From positions 310,001-374,000 of the forward strand of contig NZ_JACTVJ010000011.1 of assembly GCF_014493765.1 (NCBI RefSeq): a stretch of 64,000 nucleotides of DNA. The letters run 5' to 3'. The notes beneath the pieces were generated by a model, which was not told the origin of the DNA, searched no databases, and saw nothing but the letters and a program-made list of their open reading frames with translations. The translations under genes were made by a program, and so were the position numbers. This stretch comes from Streptomyces polyasparticus. GTDB taxonomy: Bacteria > Actinomycetota > Actinomycetes > Streptomycetales > Streptomycetaceae. Below, one piece after another: positions 34,376 through 44,350 of this stretch. Numbering within the stretch: the first letter of the stretch is position 1; each line of letters opens with the position of its first letter.

Positions 34376-34819
34376 ATGACCGAGTTCGAGTTCTCCACGG
34401 ACAGCGCCCGCCTCGACCGCGCCAGGATCCACCACTGGCTCTCCACCGACGCCTACTGGGCGCTCGGCCGCAGCCGCGGGAAGCAGGACCGCGCGATCGA
34501 CGGATCCCTGAACTTCGGGGCGTACGACCGAGTTTCGGGTGAACAGGTCGCGTATGCCCGGGTGATCACGGATCGCGTCACCTTCGCGTGGCTCTGCGAT
34601 GTGTACGTCGATCGCGCCGTGCGCGGCAAGGGCGTCGGCGTCGCCCTGGTGGGCGCCGTACGCGAGGAGATCGAACCGTACGGGGTGCGCCGCATTCTGC
34701 TCGCCACCGGAGACGCGCACGGGGTGTACGCGAAGCACGGCTTCGCGCCGCTCGCACGCCCCGAGGACTGGATGGCGCTGCAGCTGCAGCCGGACGCACC
34801 GCGGCCCACCGGCTCTTGA
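34376..34819 (+). CDS. GNAT-family N-acetyltransferase
   Basis: 147 residues from ATG 34376 (in-frame ATG 34370 possible). Characteristic of the YkkB/PA4866-like group: IHHWLSTDAYWALGRSRGKQ, YARVITDRVTFAWLCDVYVD, RGKGVGVALVGAVREEI (acetyl-CoA loop RGKGVG), GDAHGVYAKHGFAPL. Substrate unknown. Follows the MocR gene in the same direction after 57 bp. Confidence 0.9.
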   Translation: MTEFEFSTDSARLDRARIHHWLSTDAYWALGRSRGKQDRAIDGSLNFGAYDRVSGEQVAYARVITDRVTFAWLCDVYVDRAVRGKGVGVALVGAVREEIEPYGVRRILLATGDAHGVYAKHGFAPLARPEDWMALQLQPDAPRPTGS

Positions 34820-34850
34820 CCTGCGGAGCGGCAGGTTCCGACATCACCGC

Positions 34851-35399
34851 ATGCATGTTCGGGTCACGCTGATCGCCGCCGCACGCAGCTCGTCGCTGCT
34901 CACCGAGCGCTTCGACGACGACCGGCCGCTCGATCAGACCGGCTGGCACGAGCTGCAGCTCGCCGCGCACACCCTGGTGCCGTACGGGCGGGCCGAGCTG
35001 CGCTACTGCTCGCCCACCCCGCGCAGCCGGGCGACCGGGGACGCGCTCGGCTTCGCGCCCATGGCGCAGCCGATGCTCAGCGACTGCGACATGGGCCGCT
35101 GGCGCGGGCGCACGCTCTCCGAGGTCACGGCGCGTGAACCGGCGGCCGTGGACGCCTGGCTGGGCAATCCGCGCTCGGCTCCGCACGGCGGCGAATCGCT
35201 GCTCGCGTTCATCTCGCGCGTGGGCCGCTGGCTGGACACCCGCCCGGTCGGCGACGGCTCGAGCATCGTGGCCGTCGCCGAACTCGGTGTGGTGCGCGCG
35301 GCGCTGGTGTACGCCCTGAAGGCGCCGCCGGCGACGTACTGGAACATCGATGTGCCCCCGCTGTCCACGGTCACGGTCACCGGCCAGGCGGGACGCTGA
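34851..35399 (+). CDS. histidine phosphatase-fold protein with degenerate active site
   Basis: 182 residues from ATG 34851. Overall pattern fits the histidine phosphatase superfamily: RVTLIAAARSSSLLTERF at the place of the usual RHGE motif, LDQTGWHELQLAAHTLVP, RYCSPTPRSRATGDALG, DCDMGRWRGRTLSEVTAREP, GGESLLAFISRVGRWL. The nucleophile His of RHG is replaced (AARSSS), and the second His of the usual SHGG is missing (VAELGVVRAAL). It is therefore probably not a phosphatase and may bind a ligand. Downstream of a GNAT gene; no obvious partner. Confidence 0.75.
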   Translation: MHVRVTLIAAARSSSLLTERFDDDRPLDQTGWHELQLAAHTLVPYGRAELRYCSPTPRSRATGDALGFAPMAQPMLSDCDMGRWRGRTLSEVTAREPAAVDAWLGNPRSAPHGGESLLAFISRVGRWLDTRPVGDGSSIVAVAELGVVRAALVYALKAPPATYWNIDVPPLSTVTVTGQAGR

Positions 35400-35427
35400 A
35401 GCCTGCGTCTTGCGGGGCATGCGGCTT

Positions 35428-35564
35428 GATGTTGCGCTGCGGAACTTCTCGGGTCCGATGTCCCGACGGGGGACTCTTCCGGTCGGATGCTCCGCTGCTC
35501 GGGGCTGAGGCTCCTCTGTGGCTTTCGCCATGCCCGATGTCCTGCTGCGGTACTTCTCGGGCCT
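35428..35564. repeat. imperfect direct repeats in the intergenic gap
   Basis: A 29-base block at 35428-35456 recurs at 35536-35564 with six mismatches; a shorter third version starts GATGCTCCGCTGC near 35495. The 199-bp gap holds no gene. Confidence 0.7.
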
Positions 35565-35598
35565 CCTGCCCACCTGCGGCGCTCCCTAGGATCGCGCC

Positions 35599-36219
35599 AT
35601 GGCCGATGACTTCGCGACCGCATGGCAGGCGCTCGACCCGGCCGCGCGCCGCTGCCTCGAGCTCGCCCACACCTCGCTCCGCAACGGAGGTCTCGCCTGC
35701 GGCGCGGTGCTCACCGACGCATCGGGCGCCATCGTCGCCGAGGGCCGCAATCGCGCGTACGACCCTCCGGGCGGCTCGGATCCGCTGCAGGGGACCCCGC
35801 TCGCCCATGCCGAGACGAATGCGCTGGCCCGGGCGCGCACGGAATGGGATCTGGCCGCGCACACGCTCTGGTCCAGCCTCGAACCGTGCGCGATGTGCAC
35901 GGCCGCCGCGGAGTTCACCGGAGTCGGCACCGTGCGGTACGTGGCCCGTGATCCCTGGGCCGTCGCCGGTGGCCTGCCCGTTTCGCCGGGGCTGCCGCTC
36001 AACTCGCCTGTCTGGGCCGTGAGTTCCGCGCTCCTCTTCTTGCGGGGCGTCTATGAGATGCGGGGCCCGGACGCCGAGGTGCTGCGCGCGTACGAACGCC
36101 GTGCGCCGGAGGTCGCCCGGCTCGTCGCGGACCCGGCGTTCGAGCGGGCCGACGGGGCGGGCGAGCTCTTCGGCGTGCTGTGGAGCCGTATACGGGAAGC
36201 CGCCGGCGCCGCGTGGTGA
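35599..36219 (+). CDS. nucleoside/cytidine deaminase-like zinc hydrolase
   Basis: 206 residues from ATG 35599. Zinc site: LAHAETNALARAR (His70, Glu72) and SLEPCAMCTAAAEF (Cys97, Cys100), the CDA/guanine deaminase-type signature. A longer C-terminal helical part (residues 130-206) is unlike tRNA adenosine deaminase. Hydrolytic deamination of a base or nucleoside is expected; the exact substrate is unknown. Convergent with the PPOX gene. Confidence 0.88.
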   Translation: MADDFATAWQALDPAARRCLELAHTSLRNGGLACGAVLTDASGAIVAEGRNRAYDPPGGSDPLQGTPLAHAETNALARARTEWDLAAHTLWSSLEPCAMCTAAAEFTGVGTVRYVARDPWAVAGGLPVSPGLPLNSPVWAVSSALLFLRGVYEMRGPDAEVLRAYERRAPEVARLVADPAFERADGAGELFGVLWSRIREAAGAAW

Positions 36220-36235
36220 CGCCGGCGGCCGTCGC

Positions 36236-36646
36236 TCAGTGGGCGTCCCGTCCCGCCACGTGCTCGGGCGTGATGCGGATGACGATCCGCTGGACCTCGG
36301 GCGGCAGCGCGAGCACGGAGTCGCCCGCGCCCGGGCCGTCGTACTGCTCGTCGAGCGCCGCCGCGAGCCGGCGCCCGGTGTCCTCGGTGACGGTGGCCGT
36401 GCCGCGCACCTCGACGTAGTTCTGCGGGTGGGCGGTGTCGTACACGGTGATGCTGACCCGCGGGTCCCGCAGCAGGTTCCGGTGCTTGCGCCGGCCCGCC
36501 TGCGAGGGGATGACGAGAACGTCGCCGTCCAGGCCCACGTAGACCGGGGAGGTCTGCGGGCTGCCATCGGCATTGAGCGTGGCGAGGATCGCAGGGTGAG
36601 GGTCTTCGAGGAGGCGGCGGGCCGCGGCGCCGAGTGTGATGGACAT
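36236..36646 (-). CDS. PPOX-class F420/FMN-dependent oxidoreductase (split barrel)
   Basis: 136 residues from ATG 36646. Split-barrel flavin fold: ARRLLEDPHPAILATLNADG, SPQTSPVYVGLDGDVLVIPS, AGRRKHRNLLRDPRVSITVY, NYVEVRGTATVTED. Members bind F420 or FMN; F420 is common in Streptomyces. Longer in-frame starts enter the divergent intergenic region. It shares a 134-bp gap with the isocitrate dehydrogenase gene. Confidence 0.92.
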   Translation of the reverse strand: MSITLGAAARRLLEDPHPAILATLNADGSPQTSPVYVGLDGDVLVIPSQAGRRKHRNLLRDPRVSITVYDTAHPQNYVEVRGTATVTEDTGRRLAAALDEQYDGPGAGDSVLALPPEVQRIVIRITPEHVAGRDAH

Positions 36647-36714
36647 GACGTGAACCCTAGGGGAGAGGTCGCCCGGCCCTCTGGCCAGAGAGCCCCCGGC
36701 ACGAGATATCTTGA

Positions 36715-39000
<2,286 letters not shown>

Positions 39001-39022
39001 CGCTCAGGGTCTTTGACACCGG

Positions 39023-39061
39023 GACCGCCCCGGCCGGAGTTCTCCTCCGGCCGGGGCGGTC
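39023..39061 (+). terminator. terminator of icd
   Basis: Perfect 17-bp inverted repeat (39023-39039 / 39045-39061), loop TTCTC, followed by TTCTTG. It begins 23 bp after the icd stop. Confidence 0.95.
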
Positions 39062-39107
39062 TTCTTGCGTTCCCTCCGGCCTTTTCCGCTCCCCGTCCGC
39101 TTTGCGT

Positions 39108-39136
39108 TTGAGACGAGACGGCTCGTCTTGTATGGT
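39108..39136 (+). promoter_or_regulatory. promoter and operator-like palindrome of the ABC-F leader
   Basis: TTGAGA (39108-39113), a 17-bp spacer, TATGGT (39131-39136). The predicted start point falls at the ATG of the leader ORF (39143). The spacer holds AGACGAG-ACGG-CTCGTCT (39111-39128), 7-bp perfect arms, a typical place for a TetR-type repressor. Confidence 0.7.
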
Positions 39137-39142
39137 GGCGGC

Positions 39143-39166
39143 ATGCGTCACTACTTCTTTCTCTGA
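39143..39166 (+). CDS. leader peptide MRHYFFL of the ABC-F gene
   Basis: Seven codons plus TGA (ATG 39143, stop 39164-39166) giving MRHYFFL. The ATG coincides with the predicted transcription start, so it would be read as a leaderless message. Between its stop and the ABC-F start, CGGGCA (39170-39175) can pair with TGCCCG near 39199-39204. Short leader ORFs upstream of ABC-F resistance genes are known to sense ribosome-stalling antibiotics by attenuation; that role is inferred here from the arrangement. Confidence 0.7.
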   Translation: MRHYFFL

Positions 39167-39231
39167 GTCCGGGCACGGCCCACGCCGCCGTTTCTGCTGC
39201 CCGTAGACCCCTCGTATCCAGGGAAAGAACC

Positions 39232-40875
39232 ATGCGCGAACGCGCCCATACCGTCATGCCCGCTGCCGTGGCGCAGCTGTCCGTCAAGGACGTCACCAAG
39301 TCGTACGGGACGAGAACCGTCCTCGACCAGGTCGGTTTCACCGTCCGCCCGGGCGACAAAGCCGCCGTCATCGGCGAGAACGGCTCCGGCAAGTCCACCC
39401 TCCTGCGGCTGCTCGCCGCGGCCGAGACACCCGACTCCGGCGAGATCACCGTCAGCTTCCCCGGCGGAGTCGGCCACCTCGCCCAGACCCTCGACCTCGA
39501 TCCCGAGTGCACCGTGCAGGACGCGGTCGACCTCGCCCTCGCCGATCTGCGCGCCATGGAGCGCGGCCTGCGGGCGGCGGAGGAGCGCCTCGGGGAGGCG
39601 TCCGAGGCCGAACTCGCCGCGTACGGCGAACTGTTGATCGCGTACGAGGAGCGCGGCGGCTACGAGGCGGACACCCGCGTCGACGCCGCGCTGCACGGGC
39701 TCGGACTCGCCGGGATCACCCGCGACCGCGTGCTCGGCTCGCTCTCCGGCGGCGAACAGTCCCGCCTCGCGCTCGCCTGCGTGCTTGCCGCCGCCCCCGA
39801 ACTGCTGCTCCTCGACGAGCCGACCAACCACCTCGACGTGGGCGCCGTGCGCTGGCTGGAGGAACAACTGCGCGCCCACCGCGGCACCGTCGTCGCGGTC
39901 ACGCACGACCGCGGCTTCCTGGAGCGCATCGCCACCACCATCCTCGAGGTGGACCGCGATACGCGCAGCGTGCGCCGGTACGGGGACGGCTGGGCCGGAT
40001 ACCGCACCGCGAAGGCATCCGCGCGGCGCCGTGCCGAGCAGGACTACGCGGAGTGGGTGGACGAAGTCGCCCGTACCGAGGAGCTGTTGGAGGCCGCCGG
40101 GCGGCGCCTCGCCGGCACCGGCAAGGACCCAGGCCAGGGCTTCGGCAAGCACCGCCGCTCGCACGAGGCGAAGCTCGGCGGCCAGGTGCGGGCGGTCCGT
40201 GAGCGGCTCGCGGACCTGCGGCGCCATCCGGTGGCGGCGCCGCCGGTCCCGCTGCGGTTCGGGGCCACGCTGCCCGCGGCGCCTGCTCCGGCCGGCGAGC
40301 GCACGCTGGTCGCCCTCGATGACGTGCGGGTCGGCGAACGGCTCTTTCTGCCCGGGCAGTTGACCGTCACGCCCGGGCAGCGGCTGCTCGTGACGGGCGA
40401 GAACGGCGCCGGCAAGACCACCCTGCTGCGTGTCCTGGCCGGCGATCTGGAGCCGGACGCGGGCACGGTCCGCCGCTCGGCGAGTACCGGCTATCTGGCG
40501 CAGGAGCTGCCGGTGCGCACCACGCGCCTCCCGCTCCTCGCGGCCTTCGCGGCGGGACGGCCGGGGCTGCCCGACGAGCACGCCGAAGAGCTGCTCTCCC
40601 TCGGCCTGTTCCGCGAGGAGGACCTGCGCGTCCCGGTGGCGGACCTGTCCGCGGGACAGCAGCGCAGGCTGCAGCTCGCGGTCCTCGTGACGCGGCCCTC
40701 GGACCTCCTCGTCCTGGACGAGCCGACCAACCACATCGCGCTCGATCTGGTCGAGGACCTGGAGACCGCGCTCGCCGAGTATCCGGGCGCGGTGGTCGTC
40801 GTCTCGCACGACCGGGGCTTCAGGGAGCGGTTCGCGGGGGAGCGGCTGGAGTTGCGGGGTGGGCGCAGGGTGTGA
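39232..40875 (+). CDS. ABC-F family ATPase (antibiotic-resistance / ribosome-protection type)
   Basis: 547 residues from ATG 39232, with CAGGGAAAG upstream. Two ABC domains and no membrane segment: Walker A1 GENGSGKSTLL (48-56), LSGGEQSRLALA, Walker B1 LLLDEPTNHLD; linker of about 80 residues rich in Arg/Lys (AKASARRRAEQDYAEW, KHRRSHEAKLGGQ); Walker A2 GENGAGKTTLL, LSAGQQRRLQLA, LVLDEPTNHIALD. ABC-F proteins bind the ribosomal E site and dislodge macrolide-, lincosamide- or pleuromutilin-like drugs. The leader peptide and operator upstream support an inducible resistance role. A perfect 36-bp duplication spans the stop. Confidence 0.92.
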   Translation: MRERAHTVMPAAVAQLSVKDVTKSYGTRTVLDQVGFTVRPGDKAAVIGENGSGKSTLLRLLAAAETPDSGEITVSFPGGVGHLAQTLDLDPECTVQDAVDLALADLRAMERGLRAAEERLGEASEAELAAYGELLIAYEERGGYEADTRVDAALHGLGLAGITRDRVLGSLSGGEQSRLALACVLAAAPELLLLDEPTNHLDVGAVRWLEEQLRAHRGTVVAVTHDRGFLERIATTILEVDRDTRSVRRYGDGWAGYRTAKASARRRAEQDYAEWVDEVARTEELLEAAGRRLAGTGKDPGQGFGKHRRSHEAKLGGQVRAVRERLADLRRHPVAAPPVPLRFGATLPAAPAPAGERTLVALDDVRVGERLFLPGQLTVTPGQRLLVTGENGAGKTTLLRVLAGDLEPDAGTVRRSASTGYLAQELPVRTTRLPLLAAFAAGRPGLPDEHAEELLSLGLFREEDLRVPVADLSAGQQRRLQLAVLVTRPSDLLVLDEPTNHIALDLVEDLETALAEYPGAVVVVSHDRGFRERFAGERLELRGGRRV

Positions 40876-40932
40876 GGCGGGCTCGGGCTTCGGGGCGGGC
40901 GCAGGGTGTGAGGCGGGCTCGGGCTTCGGGGC
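40861..40932. repeat. perfect 36-bp tandem duplication across the ABC-F stop codon
   Basis: Units 40861-40896 and 40897-40932 are identical. The first contains the last codons and TGA (40873-40875); the second repeats them in frame downstream. This is the cleanest of the stop-spanning duplications in the window. Confidence 0.97.
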
Positions 40933-41046
40933 GGGGTCCTCGACTCGGCCGTGGCTGCAGGCGGGCTCCGACTGGGGCCCGCCCGGGTGCACTTGGCGTG
41001 CCGGCCGGGTTTGGTCGGCACGTCGACGGGCTCGCTCGGTGGAGTC

Positions 41047-41085
41047 GCCCACGCTCACTCGGCAGGGCAGCCCACGCTCACTCGG
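41047..41085. repeat. 16-base direct repeat, period 23, at the 3' end of the 159-residue gene
   Basis: GCCCACGCTCACTCGG at 41047-41062 and again at 41070-41085. The second copy contains the stop (41078-41080) of the minus-strand gene; the first lies 16 bp beyond it. Confidence 0.9.
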
Positions 41086-41557
41086 TGCGGCCGAGCTCCA
41101 TGACCATCGCTGGATACGAAGGCACCTGCGGTGTCGCGTACTCGGGTGGCAGCACGTTGTCCATCCGCATCCGCAGGCCTTCCGCGGTGGCCGTCACGGC
41201 GATGTGCCAGCCCCAGCCCTCGCCGTACCGCGCGTCCAGACCGACCGAACCGTCCTCGGCGAGGCGCCCTGCGAGGGTCATCGGGGCCGGCTTCTGGTGC
41301 CAGGAGTCGCCCCATGTGGCCGTGAGCGTGCCCGCGCCCTCGCCGCGCTCCCCGTCCTCCGCTCTGCCGATGACGAGGAGCCCCTCCTGCGGGCCGTCGT
41401 CCGGGTGCTCCCAGCTGTACGTGAGGGAGGTCAGGTGGCCGCCTGCGGCGAGCGCGAGGGTGGCCGTCGCTGGGCGTTCGGACAGCGGGTCGTCGGGCAT
41501 GAGCCGGAACCCGTTGGTGCCGGTCCACTCACCGGCCGCTGCGGAGAGAAGCGCCAT
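41078..41557 (-). CDS. hypothetical protein, DUF1579-like beta barrel
   Basis: 159 residues from ATG 41557; the frame is open upstream through G-rich repeats but lacks starts with ribosome sites. Begins MALLSAAAGEWTGTNGFRLM; repeated beta-rich stretches (ATATLALAAGGHLTSLTYSW, GEGAGTLTATWGDSWHQKP, EGWGWHIAVTATAEGLRMRM) suggest a lipocalin-like barrel as in DUF1579. No catalytic motif, no signal peptide. Function unknown. Confidence 0.75.
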   Translation of the reverse strand: MALLSAAAGEWTGTNGFRLMPDDPLSERPATATLALAAGGHLTSLTYSWEHPDDGPQEGLLVIGRAEDGERGEGAGTLTATWGDSWHQKPAPMTLAGRLAEDGSVGLDARYGEGWGWHIAVTATAEGLRMRMDNVLPPEYATPQVPSYPAMVMELGRTE

Positions 41558-41876
41558 CCGTCCAGCATGGCAGTGTGCCGGGTCTCGTGCGCGGGGCGGG
41601 CAGAGACCCGGGCGTCGTGCGCGGGTGCGGGGCGGGCAGAGATCCGAGCCTCGTGCGCGGGTGCGGGGCGGGTGGGTTCCGGGCCTGGGACAGGTCTCGG
41701 GTCGAGGGCCATGTCCTGGTCCGTTGGCCGGGTTCCGGGCTGGGGGCCAGGTCCCGGGCCGAGGGCGCGATCGGATCCCGGGCCTCGGGCGAGGTCCTGG
41801 GACGAGTGCCCGATCGGATCCCAGGCCTCGGGCCAGGTCTGGGGCCGAACGCGAGACCCCGGCCGATCGCCCTGCC
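41558..41876. repeat. G-rich tandem-repeat gap
   Basis: 319 bp with no supported gene. It holds units starting TCGTGCGCGGG at 41585, 41615 and 41651 (about 36-bp period, first one six bases short) and a second pair of 34-base blocks at 41768-41801 and 41811-41844. The long open frames across it are artefacts of the missing stop-codon triplets in G/C-only repeats. Confidence 0.8.
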
Positions 41877-42728
41877 TCAGCCCCGCCGGCGAGGCTTTCC
41901 GCCGCGGGCGCCGGACGCCGAGCCGCCGGACCGCGCACCGCCCTTGCCCGCGCCACCCCTGCCCGCGCCGCTGCGGGGCGAGCCCTTGGCGGAACCGCCC
42001 TTGCCGCCCTTGGCCGAGCCCGAGCCGCCCTTGCCGGACCCGGCTCCGGCCCCCTTCTTCCCCTTGCCGCGCGCCGCCTCGACCTCCGCCGGAGACGGAC
42101 CGCGCGAACTGTTCACCGTCCGCCCGCGCACGATCCCGATGAACTGCTCCATCAGATCGGAGGTGTCACCCTGCGGCCACACCAGCCCCATCCGCGACTC
42201 GGGCGCATCGGCGACGGGCCGGTACGTGAGGTCCTTGCGGTGGTGCAGCCGGGCGAGGGACTGCGGCACGATCAGCACGCCGATACCGGCCGCGATCAGC
42301 TCGACGGCATCGGCGGTCGTGGCCGGACGCTCGAGCGCGGGCTTCCCCGGCAGCTCGTCCCAGCCGAGGGTGTCGTCGAGCGGATGCAGCACGATCTCGT
42401 CGGCCAGATCGGCGAGCGTGATCTCGTCGGCGGCCGTGACCACGTGGTCCTTGGGGACGACGGCCACGGTCGTCTCCGCGTACAGCGGGATCGCGTTGAA
42501 CCGGGTCTTGTCCACCGGCATCCGGAGCAGCCCGGCCTCCGCTCCGCCCGAGGCCACCAGATCGGCGGCTTCGGCGGGCTCGACGGCGACCAGCGTCAGC
42601 GGGATGGAGGGCAGCCGTTCACGCCAGATCCGCACCCACTTGGCGGGCGTCGCGCCCGGAACGTAGGCGAGCCGGAACTCCGCCGGACCGTCCGAGCCTG
42701 TCACCGGGGGTACTGCAGCGCCTGTCAC
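41877..42728 (-). CDS. LysR-type substrate-binding domain protein without HTH, with basic Gly/Lys tail
   Basis: 283 residues from ATG 42728. Residues 15-205 are a LysR effector-binding domain (FRLAYVPGATPAKWVRIWRE, ETTVAVVPKDHVVTAADEIT, AVELIAAGIGVLIVPQSLAR). The N-terminal winged HTH of LysR proteins is absent. Residues 220-283 are a low-complexity basic tail (GKGKKGAGAGSGKGG ... GGKPRRRG) like nucleic-acid-binding tails. Divergent from the DUF5997 gene, a pairing I recall as conserved in actinobacteria. It may bind DNA through its tail or act with a partner regulator; neither is shown. Confidence 0.88.
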   Translation of the reverse strand: MTGAAVPPVTGSDGPAEFRLAYVPGATPAKWVRIWRERLPSIPLTLVAVEPAEAADLVASGGAEAGLLRMPVDKTRFNAIPLYAETTVAVVPKDHVVTAADEITLADLADEIVLHPLDDTLGWDELPGKPALERPATTADAVELIAAGIGVLIVPQSLARLHHRKDLTYRPVADAPESRMGLVWPQGDTSDLMEQFIGIVRGRTVNSSRGPSPAEVEAARGKGKKGAGAGSGKGGSGSAKGGKGGSAKGSPRSGAGRGGAGKGGARSGGSASGARGGKPRRRG

Positions 42729-42821
42729 CTGGCCAGATTACCCGCCGGGCGCTGTCCGCCCGGCCTCGGACCGTGCCGCTCGTGGTCGGCCGGACCGCTG
42801 GTGATCGCTACCCTTGATGCC

Positions 42822-43229
42822 ATGACCCAGCACCAGAACACCCAGACCATGAAGCCCGCGACCGCGGCGAAGAAGCTGGGCGTGTACCTTCCGGCCACTC
42901 CCGCGGAGTTCCAGGAGGGCGTCGTCTCGCGCGCCGAGCTCAACGCTCTGCAGGCCGAGCCGCCCCAGTGGCTCGCCGACCTCCGCAAGAACGGTCCGCA
43001 CCCGCGCCCCGTCGTCGCCGCCAAGCTCGGCGTCTCGATCGCCGGCCTCGCCCGCGGCGGTGTGACCGATGCGCTCACGACCGAGCAGATCGACGCGCTC
43101 CGCGAGGAGATGCCCGAGTGGCTGCGCCAGGAGCGCGCCACGCAGGCGAAGGTCCGCGAAGAGGCCGTCCGTCTCAAGGAGAAGAAGGCCGCCAAGGCCG
43201 AGGCGGAAGCCGAGGCTCAGGGCCGCTGA
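42822..43229 (+). CDS. DUF5997 protein
   Basis: 135 residues from ATG 42822. Recognisable as DUF5997: KPATAAKKLGVYLPATPAEF, PPQWLADLRKNGPHPRPVVA, KLGVSIAGLARGGVTDALTT, then a charged helical tail (RLKEKKAAKAEAEAEAQGR). TACCCT (42809-42814), eight bases before the ATG, is a plausible -10, so the message may be leaderless. Divergent from the LysR-domain gene with 93 bp between. Function unknown. Confidence 0.88.
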   Translation: MTQHQNTQTMKPATAAKKLGVYLPATPAEFQEGVVSRAELNALQAEPPQWLADLRKNGPHPRPVVAAKLGVSIAGLARGGVTDALTTEQIDALREEMPEWLRQERATQAKVREEAVRLKEKKAAKAEAEAEAQGR

Positions 43230-43237
43230 ACCAGCGC

Positions 43238-43272
43238 CGAGGGCCGACCGTCTCGGAGACGGTCGGCCCTCG
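43238..43272. terminator. bidirectional terminator between convergent genes
   Basis: 15-bp perfect stem CGAGGGCCGACCGTC (43238-43252) / GACGGTCGGCCCTCG (43258-43272), loop TCGGA, between the DUF5997 and APH-like genes. Confidence 0.93.
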
Positions 43273-43291
43273 CGTCGTTGTGTCCGCCAGA

Positions 43292-43322
43292 ACGGGGTGT
43301 GCTCCGTGTACGGGGTGTGCTC
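43292..43322. repeat. 13-base direct repeat, period 18, at the stop of the APH-like gene
   Basis: ACGGGGTGTGCTC at 43292-43304 and 43310-43322. The right copy reaches into the TCA (43321-43323) that encodes the minus-strand stop. Confidence 0.85.
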
Positions 43323-44244
43323 AGCCCTCCCGTACAAGCAGCCCGGCTGTCTGCAGGAACGGCCGGCCGATTTCGGGTGCACCGTGGGCCAGGCAGTACA
43401 GCCCGCTCGACACCCGCTCCAGAAATCCCCACTCCCATACGGCGGTCTCGTCCTCGCCGGTGGCGGCGGCCAGCCGCGCGCAGTAGCCGCGGGCCAGCCG
43501 CACCGGGTCCTGCGCGGCGAGCAGCTCGGCACACCACTCCCTGAGCACCACGCCCAGGTCGTACGCGGGCGGGGCGAGGAACCCTTCGGGGTCGACGAAC
43601 ACATAGCCGGTCCCGGCGCCTTCGCGGGGCGTGAGGGTCCGCAGGGCGTTGCCCGGATGCGGATCCCCGTGCACCAGGACGCAGTCGCCGGGTCCGAAGC
43701 GGGCCCGCCTCTCCGCGTATGCGAGCGCCTTGGCCACCACCGGCTCCGGACAGGGCCGCCCCAGCTCGTGCCACAGACGGTTCACGAGCTCGTACAGGCT
43801 GCGCGCCTTGTTCTCGAACGGTCCGTCGGCGGGCGGCAGCGGTACGGCCCAGGCCTGCTGCAGCAGCGCCGCGAGCACATCCAACTGCTCCTCTGCGCCG
43901 GCCAGTTGGTCCAGCGGATCACCGAGCGCTTCGAGCAGGAGCGCGTTGCGCCCTTCATCGTGGCGCAGCAACCGCACATAGCCTTGTCCCCGCGCGAGCC
44001 GCAGCGCCCGGGCCTGCCCCGCGAACCCGTCATCGGGCACGGCGAGCTTCAGCACCGCGTCCTCACCGTACGACGTGCGGACCCGCGCCACATACGCCGC
44101 CGTACCACCGACCAGCGGCTCCCCGACGGTGACCGCCCACGCCCGCTCGATGTCCCGCACCAGCACCGGCAGCGAATCGATCCACTCCCGCCCCCGCTCA
44201 CCCAGACTCAGAGCCTTGCTTCGCGCGATCGCCGGGATCTCCAT
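43321..44244 (-). CDS. aminoglycoside phosphotransferase family kinase
   Basis: 307 residues from ATG 44244. APH fold of the streptomycin 6-kinase type: AYVARVRTSYGEDAVLKLAV (ATP-binding Lys in VLKL), LVHGDPHPGNALRTLTP (catalytic loop HGDPHPGN), GYVFVDPEGFLAPPAYDLGV (metal-binding DPEGF). Arg/Trp-rich C-terminal helices follow. It may phosphorylate streptomycin-like antibiotics or a cellular metabolite; no biosynthetic gene cluster is adjacent. Stop-spanning 18-bp duplication noted separately. Confidence 0.9.
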   Translation of the reverse strand: MEIPAIARSKALSLGERGREWIDSLPVLVRDIERAWAVTVGEPLVGGTAAYVARVRTSYGEDAVLKLAVPDDGFAGQARALRLARGQGYVRLLRHDEGRNALLLEALGDPLDQLAGAEEQLDVLAALLQQAWAVPLPPADGPFENKARSLYELVNRLWHELGRPCPEPVVAKALAYAERRARFGPGDCVLVHGDPHPGNALRTLTPREGAGTGYVFVDPEGFLAPPAYDLGVVLREWCAELLAAQDPVRLARGYCARLAAATGEDETAVWEWGFLERVSSGLYCLAHGAPEIGRPFLQTAGLLVREG

Positions 44245-44350
44245 GCCACGACGGTAGCCGTGACACGGAAGCGCGGAATGCGCTCGCTGCTGTCGAAGGC
44301 GCCCGGGGTCCGCGATATTCGCAGGCGCCGGCCGCAGCCCTCACGGCACC

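Noticed and set aside
39143-39166. Possibility that MRHYFFL is chance sequence
   Set aside because: Kept as a feature: the ATG falls at the predicted transcription start, the codons are unusually rich in Tyr/Phe for this genome, and the place upstream of an ABC-F gene fits known leaders. Conservation was not tested.
41600-42666. Long plus-strand open frames through the G-rich repeats and opposite the LysR-domain gene
   Set aside because: They arise because the repeats lack stop triplets; the translation is a simple RGG/AGR repeat with no start signal.
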